The translations under genes were made by a program, and so were the position numbers. This document shows positions 9,194 through 18,451 of a DNA stretch of 47,349 nt, piece by piece. Numbering within the stretch: position 1 is the stretch's first letter; the number at the start of each line of letters is the position of its first letter. Source of the DNA: Leptospirales bacterium (GTDB taxonomy: Bacteria; Spirochaetota; Leptospiria; Leptospirales; Leptonemataceae); assembly GCA_019694685.1 (NCBI GenBank), contig JAIBBM010000033.1, positions 1 through 47,349 on the forward strand, in the 5' to 3' direction. The notes under the pieces were generated by a model, which did no database searches, was not told the DNA's origin, and was given only the letters and a program-made list of their open reading frames with translations.

Positions 9194-10732
9194 ATGTCTT
9201 TCCGTCTATTCAACTCTCTGAGCGGAAAAAAAGAAGAGTTCCAACCTGGCCAGCCTGGTGTAGTGAAACTCTACAACTGCGGTCCGACGGTTTACAATTT
9301 CAACCACATCGGCAACTTCAGATCCTACATGTCTGTGGATGTGCTTCGCAGGTCCCTGCTCTTCTTTGGATACAAAGTGGATCACACAACCAACATCACA
9401 GATGTGGAAGACAAGATCATCGCGAATGCAGCAAAGCAGGGAAAAGACATCTTCGCTTTCACAAAGCCTTTCATTGAATATTTCCTGGAAGATCTAGCAT
9501 ACCTGGGCATTCAGGATGTAGAGCACCGACCAAAGGCAACCGATTCCATCCCCGCGATGATAGATCTCATGCAGAAACTGGAAAAAAGCGGGCACACCTA
9601 TTCTCAGGATGGAGATGTCTATTTCAGACTGAAATCTTTCTCGGAGTACGGGAAGCTTTCGCGCATCGAACCGGAACAACTGAAAGCAGCTGCGGGCGGA
9701 AGATTCACAGCAGACGAATATACAAAAGAAGATATAAGAGACTTCGCACTCTGGAAAAAACAACAAGCGCCTTCTGAACCAGCCTGGGATTCACCGTATG
9801 GAAAGGGCAGACCTGGATGGCACCTGGAATGCTCTGCCATGATCCGAGATATATACGGAGCCGGTGGTGTAGACATACATGCAGGTGGAATTGATTTATT
9901 GTTTCCACACCACGAAAACGAAATCGCTCAATCCTGCTGCGCATACCGCGGAGAAAACTTCGTACGCTACTGGGTGCACAACGAGCATCTCCTTGTGGAC
10001 GGAAAGAAGATGTCCAAATCTCTGGGCAACTACTTCACCCTTCGCGATCTGAGCGAAAAGCAAGGACTCGAAAGACTCATCTCTGAAAATCGCGCTCCCG
10101 CAGATACAATGAAGCTGCATGAAAAGCTCTCCATGAAACGCGCTCTACGTTATCTGCTCTTGTCCACTCACTATCGCTCTCGCCTGAATTTCACTTTCGA
10201 AAACCTCAAAGCATCAGATGCAGCGTGTGAAAGAATCCAGACCTGTCTGGACAAAGCTCTCGGCACTTCCGGGATCACTGAAAAACAAGCGGCCACAACT
10301 TTCGCAGCGCGCGACCCGGCGCAGCCTCAAAAACTATTCGCGGACAAGGGCCTCGCCACTGCGATTCAATCTTTCCAGGATGCACTTCTCGACGATCTGA
10401 ACATTTCACGCGCCCTGGCCGCTGTCTTTGATGCTGTAAGCGACCTGAATTCAAGAGGCATGGATGCAGATCTGGCCAGACAGGCAGTTGTGTTTTTCTA
10501 CGCAGCCAACCAGATCATCGCAGTGCTTGATTTTCGCCCGGAAGACCAGCGCGAAAAACCACAGGCGGATCTGGGAGATCTTGCATCTTACGTGCAAAGC
10601 AAGATCGAAGAAAGACTCCGTGCTCGCGCGGAAAAAAACTGGGCACTTTCCGATCAGATCAGAGACGAACTCAAAGCAAAGGGAATCATCTTGAAGGATT
10701 CACCTCAGGGAACCACCTGGGAGAAGGCTTGA
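9194..10732 (+). CDS. cysS: Cysteinyl-tRNA synthetase
   Basis: Class I aminoacyl-tRNA synthetase charging tRNA-Cys. The chosen ATG at 9194 puts the family N-terminus (FRLFNSLSGKKEEF) at the start and gives 512 residues; an ATG at 9167 would add nine. The first zinc-ligand Cys lies in YNCGPTVYNFNHIGN, which also carries the HIGH-type motif. GWHLECSAMI and FPHHENEIAQSC supply the remaining zinc ligands, and KKMSKSLGN is the KMSKS loop. A C-terminal anticodon-binding helical domain includes NWALSDQIRDELKAKG. It lies between the transglycosylase gene and rlmB, overlapping rlmB by 4 bases. Confidence 0.97.
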   Translation: MSFRLFNSLSGKKEEFQPGQPGVVKLYNCGPTVYNFNHIGNFRSYMSVDVLRRSLLFFGYKVDHTTNITDVEDKIIANAAKQGKDIFAFTKPFIEYFLEDLAYLGIQDVEHRPKATDSIPAMIDLMQKLEKSGHTYSQDGDVYFRLKSFSEYGKLSRIEPEQLKAAAGGRFTADEYTKEDIRDFALWKKQQAPSEPAWDSPYGKGRPGWHLECSAMIRDIYGAGGVDIHAGGIDLLFPHHENEIAQSCCAYRGENFVRYWVHNEHLLVDGKKMSKSLGNYFTLRDLSEKQGLERLISENRAPADTMKLHEKLSMKRALRYLLLSTHYRSRLNFTFENLKASDAACERIQTCLDKALGTSGITEKQAATTFAARDPAQPQKLFADKGLATAIQSFQDALLDDLNISRALAAVFDAVSDLNSRGMDADLARQAVVFFYAANQIIAVLDFRPEDQREKPQADLGDLASYVQSKIEERLRARAEKNWALSDQIRDELKAKGIILKDSPQGTTWEKA

Positions 10733-11475
10733 GAGACAACATCGTTTACGGCAGACAAACTGTGCGCGAGTTTTTGCGCGCAGACAATCCGCCGCGAGTG
10801 AATAAAATCTATTTGTCAGAAAGTTTTCCAAACGATCTCAGATCGCAGGTCATGGCACTGGGCGGTGCAGTTCAGGAATTGCCAAGAAGAGAAATAGACA
10901 GAATGTTTCCTGGCATTCACCACCAGGGAGTGGTGCTTGAGCTGGCAGGTTCTTACAGAGCAGCCGCTCCTGCGACAGCAAAAGACGCACTCGCTCTGGG
11001 CGGACCTTTCCTGGCGCTCGACGAAGTTTCAGATCCACAGAACCTGGGAAGCATCCTGCGCACTGCAGAAGCTCTCGGAGTGCGCGCTGTTTTTTCAGGA
11101 AGCAAAACCTCCCCTGTCACTCCAGCAGTTCACAGAGCATCGAGCGGTGCAAGCCTTCACATTCCGGCATACAATGTTGGAAATCTTCCTCAATTTGTAG
11201 AAAGAATGAAAGAAGCAGGGATCTGGATCATCGCCTCAGTTCCGGATGAAACAGAACCGGCCAGAGGACAAACATTCCTTCGCACAACCGATTCGGATGA
11301 TCTTCCTGAAGCGGAGAAACTGTGCCTGCTTGTGGGAAGTGAAGGAACAGGAATCAAATCGATCTTGATTGAGCGCGCAGATTATCTTATGACCATTCCA
11401 ATGCACGGCAAAACAGGTTCACTGAACGCAGGCGTGGCCTGTGCGATCATTCTTGAGAGAATCGTAAACCGCTGA
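10729..11475 (+). CDS. rlmB: SpoU-family rRNA/tRNA 2'-O-ribose methyltransferase, RlmB/TrmH type
   Basis: SAM-dependent trefoil-knot methyltransferase, probably modifying a 23S rRNA guanosine (Gm2251 in E. coli). The 248 residues start at a TTG that overlaps the cysS stop (TTGA). The N-terminal L30e-like RNA-binding domain begins GRQTVREFLRA. SPOUT motif 1 is DPQNLGSILRTAEALG, motif 2 LLVGSEGTGI, and motif 3 IPMHGKTGSLNAGVACAI. The cysS-rlmB pairing is common in bacteria. The substrate (rRNA versus tRNA) cannot be settled from sequence alone. The gene converges on folD with one base between the stop codons. Confidence 0.92.
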   Translation: MRDNIVYGRQTVREFLRADNPPRVNKIYLSESFPNDLRSQVMALGGAVQELPRREIDRMFPGIHHQGVVLELAGSYRAAAPATAKDALALGGPFLALDEVSDPQNLGSILRTAEALGVRAVFSGSKTSPVTPAVHRASSGASLHIPAYNVGNLPQFVERMKEAGIWIIASVPDETEPARGQTFLRTTDSDDLPEAEKLCLLVGSEGTGIKSILIERADYLMTIPMHGKTGSLNAGVACAIILERIVNR

Positions 11476-11476
11476 T

Positions 11477-12319
11477 TTAACCGGAAGCTTTTTCTGCGCT
11501 TTCTACTGTGTGCGCGATGAGAGTGGTGATGGTCATGGGGCCGACTCCGCCTGGAACCGGAGTGATCCAGCTAGCTTTCTTCGCACAGCTTTCGAAATCA
11601 GCGTCACCAATGTTTCCGTCGTTGTAGCCTGCATCCACCACGATGGCTCCTTCTTTGATCCAATCACCTACGATGTAACGCGGCTTTCCACATGCTGCCA
11701 CAACAAGGTCCGCGCTCTGCAGGTGACGCGGAAGATCTTTTGTGCGGGAATGACACACAGTGATGGTGCAATCCCGATTCAGTAGAAGTTGTGCCATTGG
11801 TTTTCCTAGAATCGGTGATCTTCCAACGATGACAGCGTGTAGCCCACTCAGATTGATCTTGTAATGATCGAGCAGCTTCACAATTCCTGCGGGGGTGCAG
11901 GCAGGGTAAGCTTGAATTCCAAGACTCATTCTGCCAAAACCAAATGCAGTGACTCCATCTACGTCTTTGTCTATTGCGATTCTGTCGAATGCTGCACGCT
12001 CATCAATTTGAGAAGGAGAAGGATGCTGCAGCAATATTCCGCGGACGGTTGGATCCGCATTGCACTCATCGATTACTTTCAGTAGTTCTTCTGTAGTGGT
12101 CTCTTCTGGCATCTGGATCTTGCGCGATCCAAGGCCAATCGATTCGCAGGCCTTTCCTTTCATCTTCACGTAAACTTCTGAAGATGGATTGTTTCCAACG
12201 AGGATGGTCACGAGCACCGGAACTGGACCGCCTCGCAGCTTCAGCTTTTCTACGCGAGAGCGAAGATCATTTCGGATTTGTTCTGACGCAGCTTTGCCAT
12301 CAAGGAGTTGTGGGTTCAA
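11477..12319 (-). CDS. folD: Bifunctional methylene-THF dehydrogenase/cyclohydrolase
   Basis: Interconverts 5,10-methylene-, 5,10-methenyl- and 10-formyl-tetrahydrofolate in the cytoplasm. The 280 residues are of standard length. Catalytic Tyr50 and Lys54 appear in YVKMKGKACESIG, the same numbering as other FolD proteins. Other signatures are GILLQHPSP, the cofactor loop VIVGRSPILGKPMAQLL, and C-terminal PVPGGVGPMTITTLI. It is last in a leuC-leuD-lipoprotein-folD run; its ATG lies 20 bases inside the lipoprotein gene. Confidence 0.97.
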   Translation of the reverse strand: MNPQLLDGKAASEQIRNDLRSRVEKLKLRGGPVPVLVTILVGNNPSSEVYVKMKGKACESIGLGSRKIQMPEETTTEELLKVIDECNADPTVRGILLQHPSPSQIDERAAFDRIAIDKDVDGVTAFGFGRMSLGIQAYPACTPAGIVKLLDHYKINLSGLHAVIVGRSPILGKPMAQLLLNRDCTITVCHSRTKDLPRHLQSADLVVAACGKPRYIVGDWIKEGAIVVDAGYNDGNIGDADFESCAKKASWITPVPGGVGPMTITTLIAHTVESAEKASG

Positions 12320-12680
12320 ATTTTCCTGCCGGATCGTAGATTCCGCTGAGTCTGCAATACTCGCCGTTGTAAATCAAGTGCACTTCGCTACTTTCTTTGA
12401 AATTCCTGGACGGATTTTTGTATGCAGTACTTTTCAATTCATTTTTCAGAAGAAGCCTGGCCGCATCGCAGCTGGTTGTGCGCATCATCGCACCATTCGC
12501 ACGATCAATCGTTCCCTGCTCCGCACGTCCTGTCGCAGTTACTCGAATCTGGCCCGCTGCCATCTCTGCAGTGGTGATCCCGGTTGGGATGGGATCACGC
12601 GCAGGACCGCAGTTTGCGAGAAACACTCCAGAGGCAACCGCGGCCAGAAGCAGAAAACTAAAGAATCTAAACTTTAACAT
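12300..12680 (-). CDS. Small predicted lipoprotein
   Basis: The 126-residue protein starts at ATG 12680. It has a Lys/Arg-containing n-region, a hydrophobic core ([15 protein letters not shown]) and a lipobox ending Leu-Ala-Asn-Cys at about residue 24. Asn just before the Cys is unusual in E. coli but accepted in spirochaetal lipoproteins. The mature part has three further Cys and no recognised domain. Frames open further upstream lie inside leuD and were rejected. It overlaps the leuD end by 14 bases and the folD start by 20, so it is co-transcribed with biosynthetic genes, and its role is unknown. Confidence 0.8.
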   Translation of the reverse strand: MLKFRFFSFLLLAAVASGVFLANCGPARDPIPTGITTAEMAAGQIRVTATGRAEQGTIDRANGAMMRTTSCDAARLLLKNELKSTAYKNPSRNFKESSEVHLIYNGEYCRLSGIYDPAGKFEPTTP

Positions 12681-13284
12681 ATCCAAATTTCTCAAAGTAA
12701 GACTTTTCAAAGGATGAGATCTTATCTGCATGCCGCAAAGACAAACCAATGTCATCCCAGCCGTTGAGCAGGCATTCCTTTCTAAAAGCATCCACTTCAA
12801 AGGAATACGTCTTTCCGTCCGGACGACGGATCAACTGTGCAGGCAGATCAATTTCAAAAGACTGCCCCGGATTCTTTGCTTCATACTCAAAGAGTTCGTC
12901 CACCTGGCCCGTCGGAAGGATCACAGGAAGCATTCCATTCTTGAAGCAGTTGTTGTAGAAGATGTCTGCGAAAGAAGGAGCGATGATGGAGCGAATTCCA
13001 AAATCTTCGAGAGCCCAGGGTGCATGCTCCCTGCTTGAACCGCAGCCAAAGTTCTCTCTCGCAAGCAGAATCGAGGCTTTATTGTAAGGTGCGCGATTCA
13101 AAAGAAAATCAGCAATGGGAACCTTCCCGTCTGCGTCTGAGAATCTCCAGTCGTGAAACAGATGAATTCCAAATCCAGAACGTTCAATTTTCTTTAGGAA
13201 TTGCTTGGGGATGATCTGGTCCGTGTCCACGTTGGACCGGTCGAGCGGGGCGGCTACGCCTGATAGTTTAGTAAAAGCCTGCAT
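12667..13284 (-). CDS. leuD: 3-isopropylmalate dehydratase small subunit
   Basis: Swivelling-domain subunit that completes the LeuC active site for isomerising 2- to 3-isopropylmalate in leucine synthesis. It has 205 residues. Family signatures are [16 protein letters not shown] near the N-terminus, [21 protein letters not shown] in the middle (substrate-specificity and Ser loop) and [18 protein letters not shown]. The ATG overlaps the leuC stop by one base (TGATG), as expected for two subunits of one enzyme made by coupled translation. Confidence 0.97.
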   Translation of the reverse strand: MQAFTKLSGVAAPLDRSNVDTDQIIPKQFLKKIERSGFGIHLFHDWRFSDADGKVPIADFLLNRAPYNKASILLARENFGCGSSREHAPWALEDFGIRSIIAPSFADIFYNNCFKNGMLPVILPTGQVDELFEYEAKNPGQSFEIDLPAQLIRRPDGKTYSFEVDAFRKECLLNGWDDIGLSLRHADKISSFEKSYFEKFGYVKV

Positions 13285-14684
13285 CAGTTCCAGTTCCTCA
13301 CATCTACGAATTTGCCTTCTACGGCGGCGGCCACGGCCATCTGAGGACTCACCAGATGAGTGCGTGCTCCTCTACCCTGTCTGCCTTCAAAGTTTCTGTT
13401 GGAAGTAGAAGCGCATCTTGCTTCCGGTGCCAGCACATCATCGTTCATGCCCAGGCACATAGAACAGCCTGCCAGTCTCCATTCAAAACCGGCATCGAGA
13501 AATACCTTGTGAAGTCCTTCCTCTTCTGCCTGTCTGCGCACCCGGCCAGATCCAGGAACCACGATTGCTTTGACTCCGCTTTTGACTTTCTTTCCCTTCG
13601 CGAGTTTTGCTGCAATGCGAAGATCCTCAATGCGGCCGTTCGTGCACGATCCAATGAATACATTGTCCACGGTGATATCGGTCATCTTCTGACCAGCTTT
13701 CAGTCCCATGTACTTGAGCGCATGACGTGCTGTTTCTCGCTCCACGTTATCCGACATTGAGTCTGGATCCGGCACAGCCGCAGCAACGGACGCGACCTGA
13801 CCTGGATTGGTTCCCCAGGTTACCATAGGTGTGATGTCAGAACCTTTGATCTTCACCACTCGATCGTAATGTGCCCCTTCGTCTGATGGAAGAGTCTTCC
13901 AGTAGGCCACCGCTTTGTCAAAATCGGCGCCCCTTGGTGCGAAATCTTTTCCTTTGAGATATTCAAATGTAGTTTCATCCGGAGCGATGAGACCCGCGCG
14001 GGCGCCTGCTTCAATGCTCATGTTGCAGATAGTCATTCGCCCTTCCATAGAAAGTTTGCGGATGGCTTCTCCTGAATATTCGATGACGGAACCCTGGCCG
14101 CCGTTTGTGCCAATCACACCAATGATGTAGAGGATGATGTCTTTCGGAGTCACACCAGGTCCAGTGTCTCCTTCAATGGAGATGAGCATGTTCTTTGACT
14201 TCTGATGAACCAGAGTCTGCGTTGCCAGTACGTGCTCTACTTCGCTTGTGCCGATTCCAAATGCAAGAGCACCAAATGCACCGTGCGTGCTTGTATGAGA
14301 ATCTCCGCAAACGATGGTGAGGCCAGGCAAAGTCAAACCCATCTCAGGACCAATGATGTGGACGATCCCTTGATCTGGATTGTTCAAATCAAAAATCCGA
14401 ATCCCGGCGTCTTTGCAGTTTTTAGACAGAGTCTCCATCTGTATTCTGGAGAGTTCGCCTGCAGCGCCCCAGTCTCTAGAACGAGTGGAGACGTTGTGAT
14501 CCATGGTTGCGAACGTTAGATCCGGTCTGCGAATCTTACGGCCGGCCATTCGAATCCCTTCGAAAGCCTGAGGAGAAGTTACTTCGTGAACCAGATGCCG
14601 GTCTATATAGAGAAGCACAGACTCTGCGTCCTCATTTACAATGTGGTTTTCACGAATTTTGTCGTATAATGTGCGTGGTTTCAT
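13284..14684 (-). CDS. leuC: 3-isopropylmalate dehydratase large subunit
   Basis: Aconitase-family [4Fe-4S] subunit of isopropylmalate isomerase. It has 466 residues, standard length. Cluster ligands are seen in [15 protein letters not shown] and GCSMCLGMN (Cys-x-x-Cys). Other signatures are [21 protein letters not shown] and [12 protein letters not shown]. It is first in the leuC-leuD-lipoprotein-folD run and divergent from the FecR-domain gene across about 115 bases. I saw no clear leader peptide or attenuator in that gap. Confidence 0.97.
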   Translation of the reverse strand: MKPRTLYDKIRENHIVNEDAESVLLYIDRHLVHEVTSPQAFEGIRMAGRKIRRPDLTFATMDHNVSTRSRDWGAAGELSRIQMETLSKNCKDAGIRIFDLNNPDQGIVHIIGPEMGLTLPGLTIVCGDSHTSTHGAFGALAFGIGTSEVEHVLATQTLVHQKSKNMLISIEGDTGPGVTPKDIILYIIGVIGTNGGQGSVIEYSGEAIRKLSMEGRMTICNMSIEAGARAGLIAPDETTFEYLKGKDFAPRGADFDKAVAYWKTLPSDEGAHYDRVVKIKGSDITPMVTWGTNPGQVASVAAAVPDPDSMSDNVERETARHALKYMGLKAGQKMTDITVDNVFIGSCTNGRIEDLRIAAKLAKGKKVKSGVKAIVVPGSGRVRRQAEEEGLHKVFLDAGFEWRLAGCSMCLGMNDDVLAPEARCASTSNRNFEGRQGRGARTHLVSPQMAVAAAVEGKFVDVRNWN

Positions 14685-14799
14685 CGCCGGGTACAGAAAA
14701 CGAAAAAGGCCCTATTCCAGAAAGGATTTTATGTCTTTTTTTACATGGGCATGCCTGGAATTCAATGGACGGCACCCGCCCGCTTGAGGCCATTTGCTT
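14685..14799. promoter_or_regulatory. Divergent intergenic region leuC / FecR-domain gene
   Basis: This 115-base gap lies between two outward-reading starts and presumably carries both promoters. A T-tract at about 14733-14740, directly followed by ACATGG, gives a TTTACA hexamer usable as a -35 for the plus-strand gene, but no matching -10 is convincing. No attenuator-like leader for leuC is evident. Confidence 0.3.
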
Positions 14800-15480
14800 A
14801 TGAAACGTCGCCTACTTCTACTGGTACTTTTGCCCGTTCTCTGCGGACAGACTCCATCCAGATTGTCCCGCATTACTTTTGCACGCGGAGAAATATTCGT
14901 CACTCATGCAGGGGAAACAAAACCAGCAGAGTCTGGCCAGATCTTATACCATGACGACATGATTCGCACTGGAAAAGATTCTTACGCAGAGGTGATGGTT
15001 CAAAACGTAGGTGTATTCAGGCTGGCTGAAAACTCCGAACTAAAACTGGAAGAACTTCAATCCAAAGACAAAACCATCATTCGCCTGGATAAAGGTAAGG
15101 CCGGCTTCTTCCTGTTAAAGATTCCATCGAAAGAACAAGTGCAGGTAAGATTGCCAACGGCGGTGGCAGGTGTTCGCGGAACCAACTTCCTCGTGTCTGC
15201 TGAAAAAGGCTCCAAGGTGGCACTCTTCGGAGGAGCGGTTCAAATGGAAGACACCGCCAAAAAAAGTGTCGTGATCGACAAGCCCGGAGAGATCACTTTG
15301 AAAGCAGGAGAATCTCTTGCGAACAAGAAAGTGGAAAAGCTCAGTGCAGAATCCATCGCAGATATGAAAAAACTGGAAGAGATGCTTCCGCTCAATTTGC
15401 AATCCGTTCCACAGGATCCAGGGAGGATGAACCAGACAGACCTGGACGCCCCGCAGGGATCTGATCTAAAGAAACCGTGA
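14800..15480 (+). CDS. FecR-domain exported protein, possible lipoprotein
   Basis: The 226-residue protein starts at ATG 14800 (a TTG two codons upstream is possible). It has an N-terminal signal MKRRLLLLVLLPVLCG; the Cys could be lipidated, although Leu at -1 is a poor lipobox. Residues ~25-155 match a FecR domain: a ligand-binding beta-sandwich with the pattern GEIFVTHAG, LYHDDMIRTGKDSYAEV, and PTAVAGVRGTNFLVS. In classical systems FecR relays a surface signal to an ECF sigma factor; none is adjacent here. Its TGA overlaps the GTG start of a hybrid histidine kinase, suggesting that kinase is the partner (inference). Confidence 0.85.
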   Translation: MKRRLLLLVLLPVLCGQTPSRLSRITFARGEIFVTHAGETKPAESGQILYHDDMIRTGKDSYAEVMVQNVGVFRLAENSELKLEELQSKDKTIIRLDKGKAGFFLLKIPSKEQVQVRLPTAVAGVRGTNFLVSAEKGSKVALFGGAVQMEDTAKKSVVIDKPGEITLKAGESLANKKVEKLSAESIADMKKLEEMLPLNLQSVPQDPGRMNQTDLDAPQGSDLKKP

Positions 15481-17423
15481 AACGTTCTCGCACCGGGAAC
15501 TTGCTGCCAGGAGTCATTCTGGCAGTTGGTTTCGGATTCTCCATTGGCTTCTTCTTGATTTCGCGCGATGCAGTGGACAGACAGGTGCGCGATTCCTTTC
15601 ACCTGACTGTAAGCTTTGAGGCGGCAGCGATCAAAGACAACATGCTGATGCATGAAAAGGAGCTGCGTGAATTGGGTGCTGCAGTTCAGGGCCTGGGCGG
15701 AGGACCAGCCTTGCAGAGATATCTTCAGGGAGTGGACTTCGGCACCAACTTTCCGGGATTCGAGACCATTGATTTCATTTCCACTTCCGGCGGATTACAA
15801 AGACTCTACCCTGCAGGCGAAAGACTCTCTCAAAATACGTACGCGCATCTGCAAGGCGAATTGGGGAAAGCACGCGCTCAGAAATTCCTGGTGGCAATGG
15901 CAAGCCCGGGAGATGATCAGATCATTACGTGGGTGCAGCCTCTGGACGGAGGAGATCTTATAGTTTCTAAAGTAAGTTTGGCCAGATTGATCCATGCACT
16001 CTTTCGCGATCGCGCAGTGTATACCCTGGATCCAGGCAGTCAGGGTGTTTACTTCGAAGTGATCACCATCAGCACAGGAGGATTGCAGAAGCATCTGTAT
16101 TTCCCCATGCCAGCAGATTTTGAAGACACTGCAGGCCGCACTCTTCCCTACATGATCCTTGGTTCCGGCTCGATTATCTCTCTTCTTCTTTTCATTGTGA
16201 TTCGCTCACTCTCCGGTGCTAGAGATCAGGCTCTGACTCTGGCAGAAAAAATGACGGAAGATTTCCGGCGCGCCACCAGTGAAGCAATCCGCGCCAACCA
16301 GGCTAAATCAGAATTCCTGGCAAGTATGAGTCATGAAATTAGAAATCCAATCCACGTAATCACTGGCATGAGCGAAATTCTTGCCGGCACAAATCTCGCA
16401 GAAGACCAGAGAGATTATTTGCGTTCCCTGCGAAATGCGGGCGATCATCTTCTTGGCCTCATCAATGACATTCTGGATCTTTCGCGCATTGAATCAGGGC
16501 AACTGGAGCTAGAAGAGATCGACTTTTCTCTGAAAGAAGCAGCGGGCCAGGTGATGGAGCTCTATCGCTACCGCGCTCAGGAAAAAGGAATTGCGCTGAA
16601 TCTGAATTTTGGTCCGGACGCGCCTGACATTGTGCGCGGAGATCCAGTACGATTCCGCCAGATTCTGGTGAATTTGACTGGAAACGCGATGAAATTCACT
16701 GCGAAAGGAAGTGTCACCATTCGAGTAGAAAAGCATCCGCTGGCAACAGAGAAGCAGCCTGGAGTTCATGTGTCCGTAACAGACACAGGGATAGGAATTC
16801 CAGCAGACAAGCAGGCAGCCGTGTTCGAAAAATTCACGCAGGTAGATACGAGCACCACAAGAAGATTTGGCGGAACAGGACTTGGTCTGGCCATCTGTAA
16901 GAAACTGACGGCGATGATGCACGGAGACATTGGTCTGGAAAGTGAACCCGGCCGCGGCAGTACGTTTTTCTTTCGCGTACTCTTCGCAGCTCCTGCAGCT
17001 CCCGCAGGCACCACAGCAGCACCCGTGGCGGCACCCATTCCTGTTTCAGACAGACCCATCCGCATCCTGCTTGCAGAAGATGCGGAGGACAATAGAAGCA
17101 TCATCGCTCTTTTTCTGCGAGCTGTCCCGCACGAGCTAACAATTGCGGAAAACGGAGAACAGGCTGTGGCTGCATTCGCGCCAGGTAAATTTGACGTGAT
17201 CCTGATGGACAATCAAATGCCAGTGATGGACGGACTCACTGCGGTTCGTCAAATTCGGACCCTGGAAAGAGAAGCAGGAAAGCCTCCCACTCGGATACTT
17301 GCACTTACTGCAGACTCAACGCGCAAAGACATTGAAAGATCACTGGATGCAGGTTGTGATGGTCATCTCACCAAACCAATTCGCAGAGACGTGCTGGTCC
17401 AGGCAGTGCGATCTGCCACCTGA
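15477..17423 (+). CDS. Hybrid sensor histidine kinase with C-terminal receiver
   Basis: The 648-residue inner-membrane sensor starts at a GTG overlapping the FecR-gene stop. Order: TM1 (~9-26), a periplasmic domain of about 190 residues with no family I recognise, TM2 (~222-242), a short coiled linker, HisKA with phospho-accepting His286 in SMSHEIRNP, a HATPase domain with N box (NLTGNAMKF), G1 (VTDTGIGIP) and G2 (RFGGTGLGLAI), an Ala/Pro-rich linker, and a receiver with phospho-Asp578 (LMDNQMPVMDG) and Lys in the KPI motif. No Hpt domain is seen, so a partner Hpt or response regulator must lie elsewhere. The coupled FecR-domain gene suggests periplasmic input. It abuts the convergent MORN gene. 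Confidence 0.93.
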   Translation: MKRSRTGNLLPGVILAVGFGFSIGFFLISRDAVDRQVRDSFHLTVSFEAAAIKDNMLMHEKELRELGAAVQGLGGGPALQRYLQGVDFGTNFPGFETIDFISTSGGLQRLYPAGERLSQNTYAHLQGELGKARAQKFLVAMASPGDDQIITWVQPLDGGDLIVSKVSLARLIHALFRDRAVYTLDPGSQGVYFEVITISTGGLQKHLYFPMPADFEDTAGRTLPYMILGSGSIISLLLFIVIRSLSGARDQALTLAEKMTEDFRRATSEAIRANQAKSEFLASMSHEIRNPIHVITGMSEILAGTNLAEDQRDYLRSLRNAGDHLLGLINDILDLSRIESGQLELEEIDFSLKEAAGQVMELYRYRAQEKGIALNLNFGPDAPDIVRGDPVRFRQILVNLTGNAMKFTAKGSVTIRVEKHPLATEKQPGVHVSVTDTGIGIPADKQAAVFEKFTQVDTSTTRRFGGTGLGLAICKKLTAMMHGDIGLESEPGRGSTFFFRVLFAAPAAPAGTTAAPVAAPIPVSDRPIRILLAEDAEDNRSIIALFLRAVPHELTIAENGEQAVAAFAPGKFDVILMDNQMPVMDGLTAVRQIRTLEREAGKPPTRILALTADSTRKDIERSLDAGCDGHLTKPIRRDVLVQAVRSAT

Positions 17424-18437
17424 TTACTTGCCCGTGAACTGACCGTCTTTGAACGTTCCTTCCTGAGTGGTTCCGTCTTTGAATTTCAGAGTTCCCTTTC
17501 CGTTAAACTTACCGTCTCTGAAATCGCCTTCGTATACCGTGCCCGATTTGAAGGTGTAGACGCCGCGGCCGTGAGGACTTCCTTTTTCAAAATCTCCCTC
17601 ATAACGATTGCCCGCTTTTGTTCCGAGCACTCCCTTCCCGGAATACAGGCCGCTCTTGAACGATCCTTTATAATTGCGATCTTCTGCAACGAACTCGCCT
17701 TCCCCTTCGGGCATGCCCGCAGAGAAACCACCGGTGTAAACCGCTCCATCCGCCCAGGAATATTTTCCCTGGCCGTCGGGTCTTCCGTCCTTCCATTCCC
17801 CTTCAAAGTGATTTCCGTTCGCATAACGCACGTTACACGATCCATGGGGCTTGCCTGACCTGAAATCCCCTTCCGCTGAACTTCCGTCTGTCCAGACAGC
17901 CTTTCCTTTTCCATCCGCGCGTCCCGATTTGAAAGTGCCTTCGTAGGTCACTCTGGGGGTTTTGAGTGTTCCTTTTCCGGAAAATCTGCCGGCAGAAAAA
18001 TCTCCTGCGTATGTGCCGCCGTTTGAGAGAGTGGACTTGCCTTTTCCTTCGAGCATTCCGTTTTGAAAAAATCCTTCCTGAGTCGTGCCGCTTGCAAATC
18101 GAATCGAACCCTGACCGTGAATTCTCCCCTGCAGCCATTGGCCGCGGTAAAGAGCCTGACCTGGCCAGTTTCGAGTGCCGTATCCCTGTTGTTTGCCGGC
18201 AACGAATGTGCCTTCGTATGTGCCGCCGTCTGCGTACTGGATTTTACCCTGGCCTTCCGGCATGCCCTTTTTGAAACTTACAATGAGGCGATTTCCGTCC
18301 GGGAAAACGCGCTCACCTGGTCCGTTGATGCAATCGCCTTTGACGCAGCCTTGAGGTGCTTCTGCAAACAGTGCAAAACATACTACGACTGCAGAGGTGA
18401 ACCCAGTCGCCAGAGTAAGAGCTACGCGCCGATCCAT
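17424..18437 (-). CDS. MORN-repeat protein, exported or membrane-anchored
   Basis: The 337 residues have an N-terminal hydrophobic segment (~7-25, signal peptide or anchor) and then about eleven to twelve MORN repeats of roughly 23 residues covering the rest (units such as YEGTFKSGRADGKGKAVWTDG and YEGDFRDGKFNGKGTLKFKDG). MORN repeats form an extended beta-solenoid used for protein or lipid contacts. The repeat count and strict spacing leave no room for another domain. It starts 14 bases after the rpoD stop, so it is the distal gene of the rpsU-yqeY-dnaG-rpoD operon unless a hidden promoter lies inside rpoD. Function unknown. Confidence 0.88.
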   Translation of the reverse strand: MDRRVALTLATGFTSAVVVCFALFAEAPQGCVKGDCINGPGERVFPDGNRLIVSFKKGMPEGQGKIQYADGGTYEGTFVAGKQQGYGTRNWPGQALYRGQWLQGRIHGQGSIRFASGTTQEGFFQNGMLEGKGKSTLSNGGTYAGDFSAGRFSGKGTLKTPRVTYEGTFKSGRADGKGKAVWTDGSSAEGDFRSGKPHGSCNVRYANGNHFEGEWKDGRPDGQGKYSWADGAVYTGGFSAGMPEGEGEFVAEDRNYKGSFKSGLYSGKGVLGTKAGNRYEGDFEKGSPHGRGVYTFKSGTVYEGDFRDGKFNGKGTLKFKDGTTQEGTFKDGQFTGK

Positions 18438-18451
18438 CCGCTCGAATCCTC

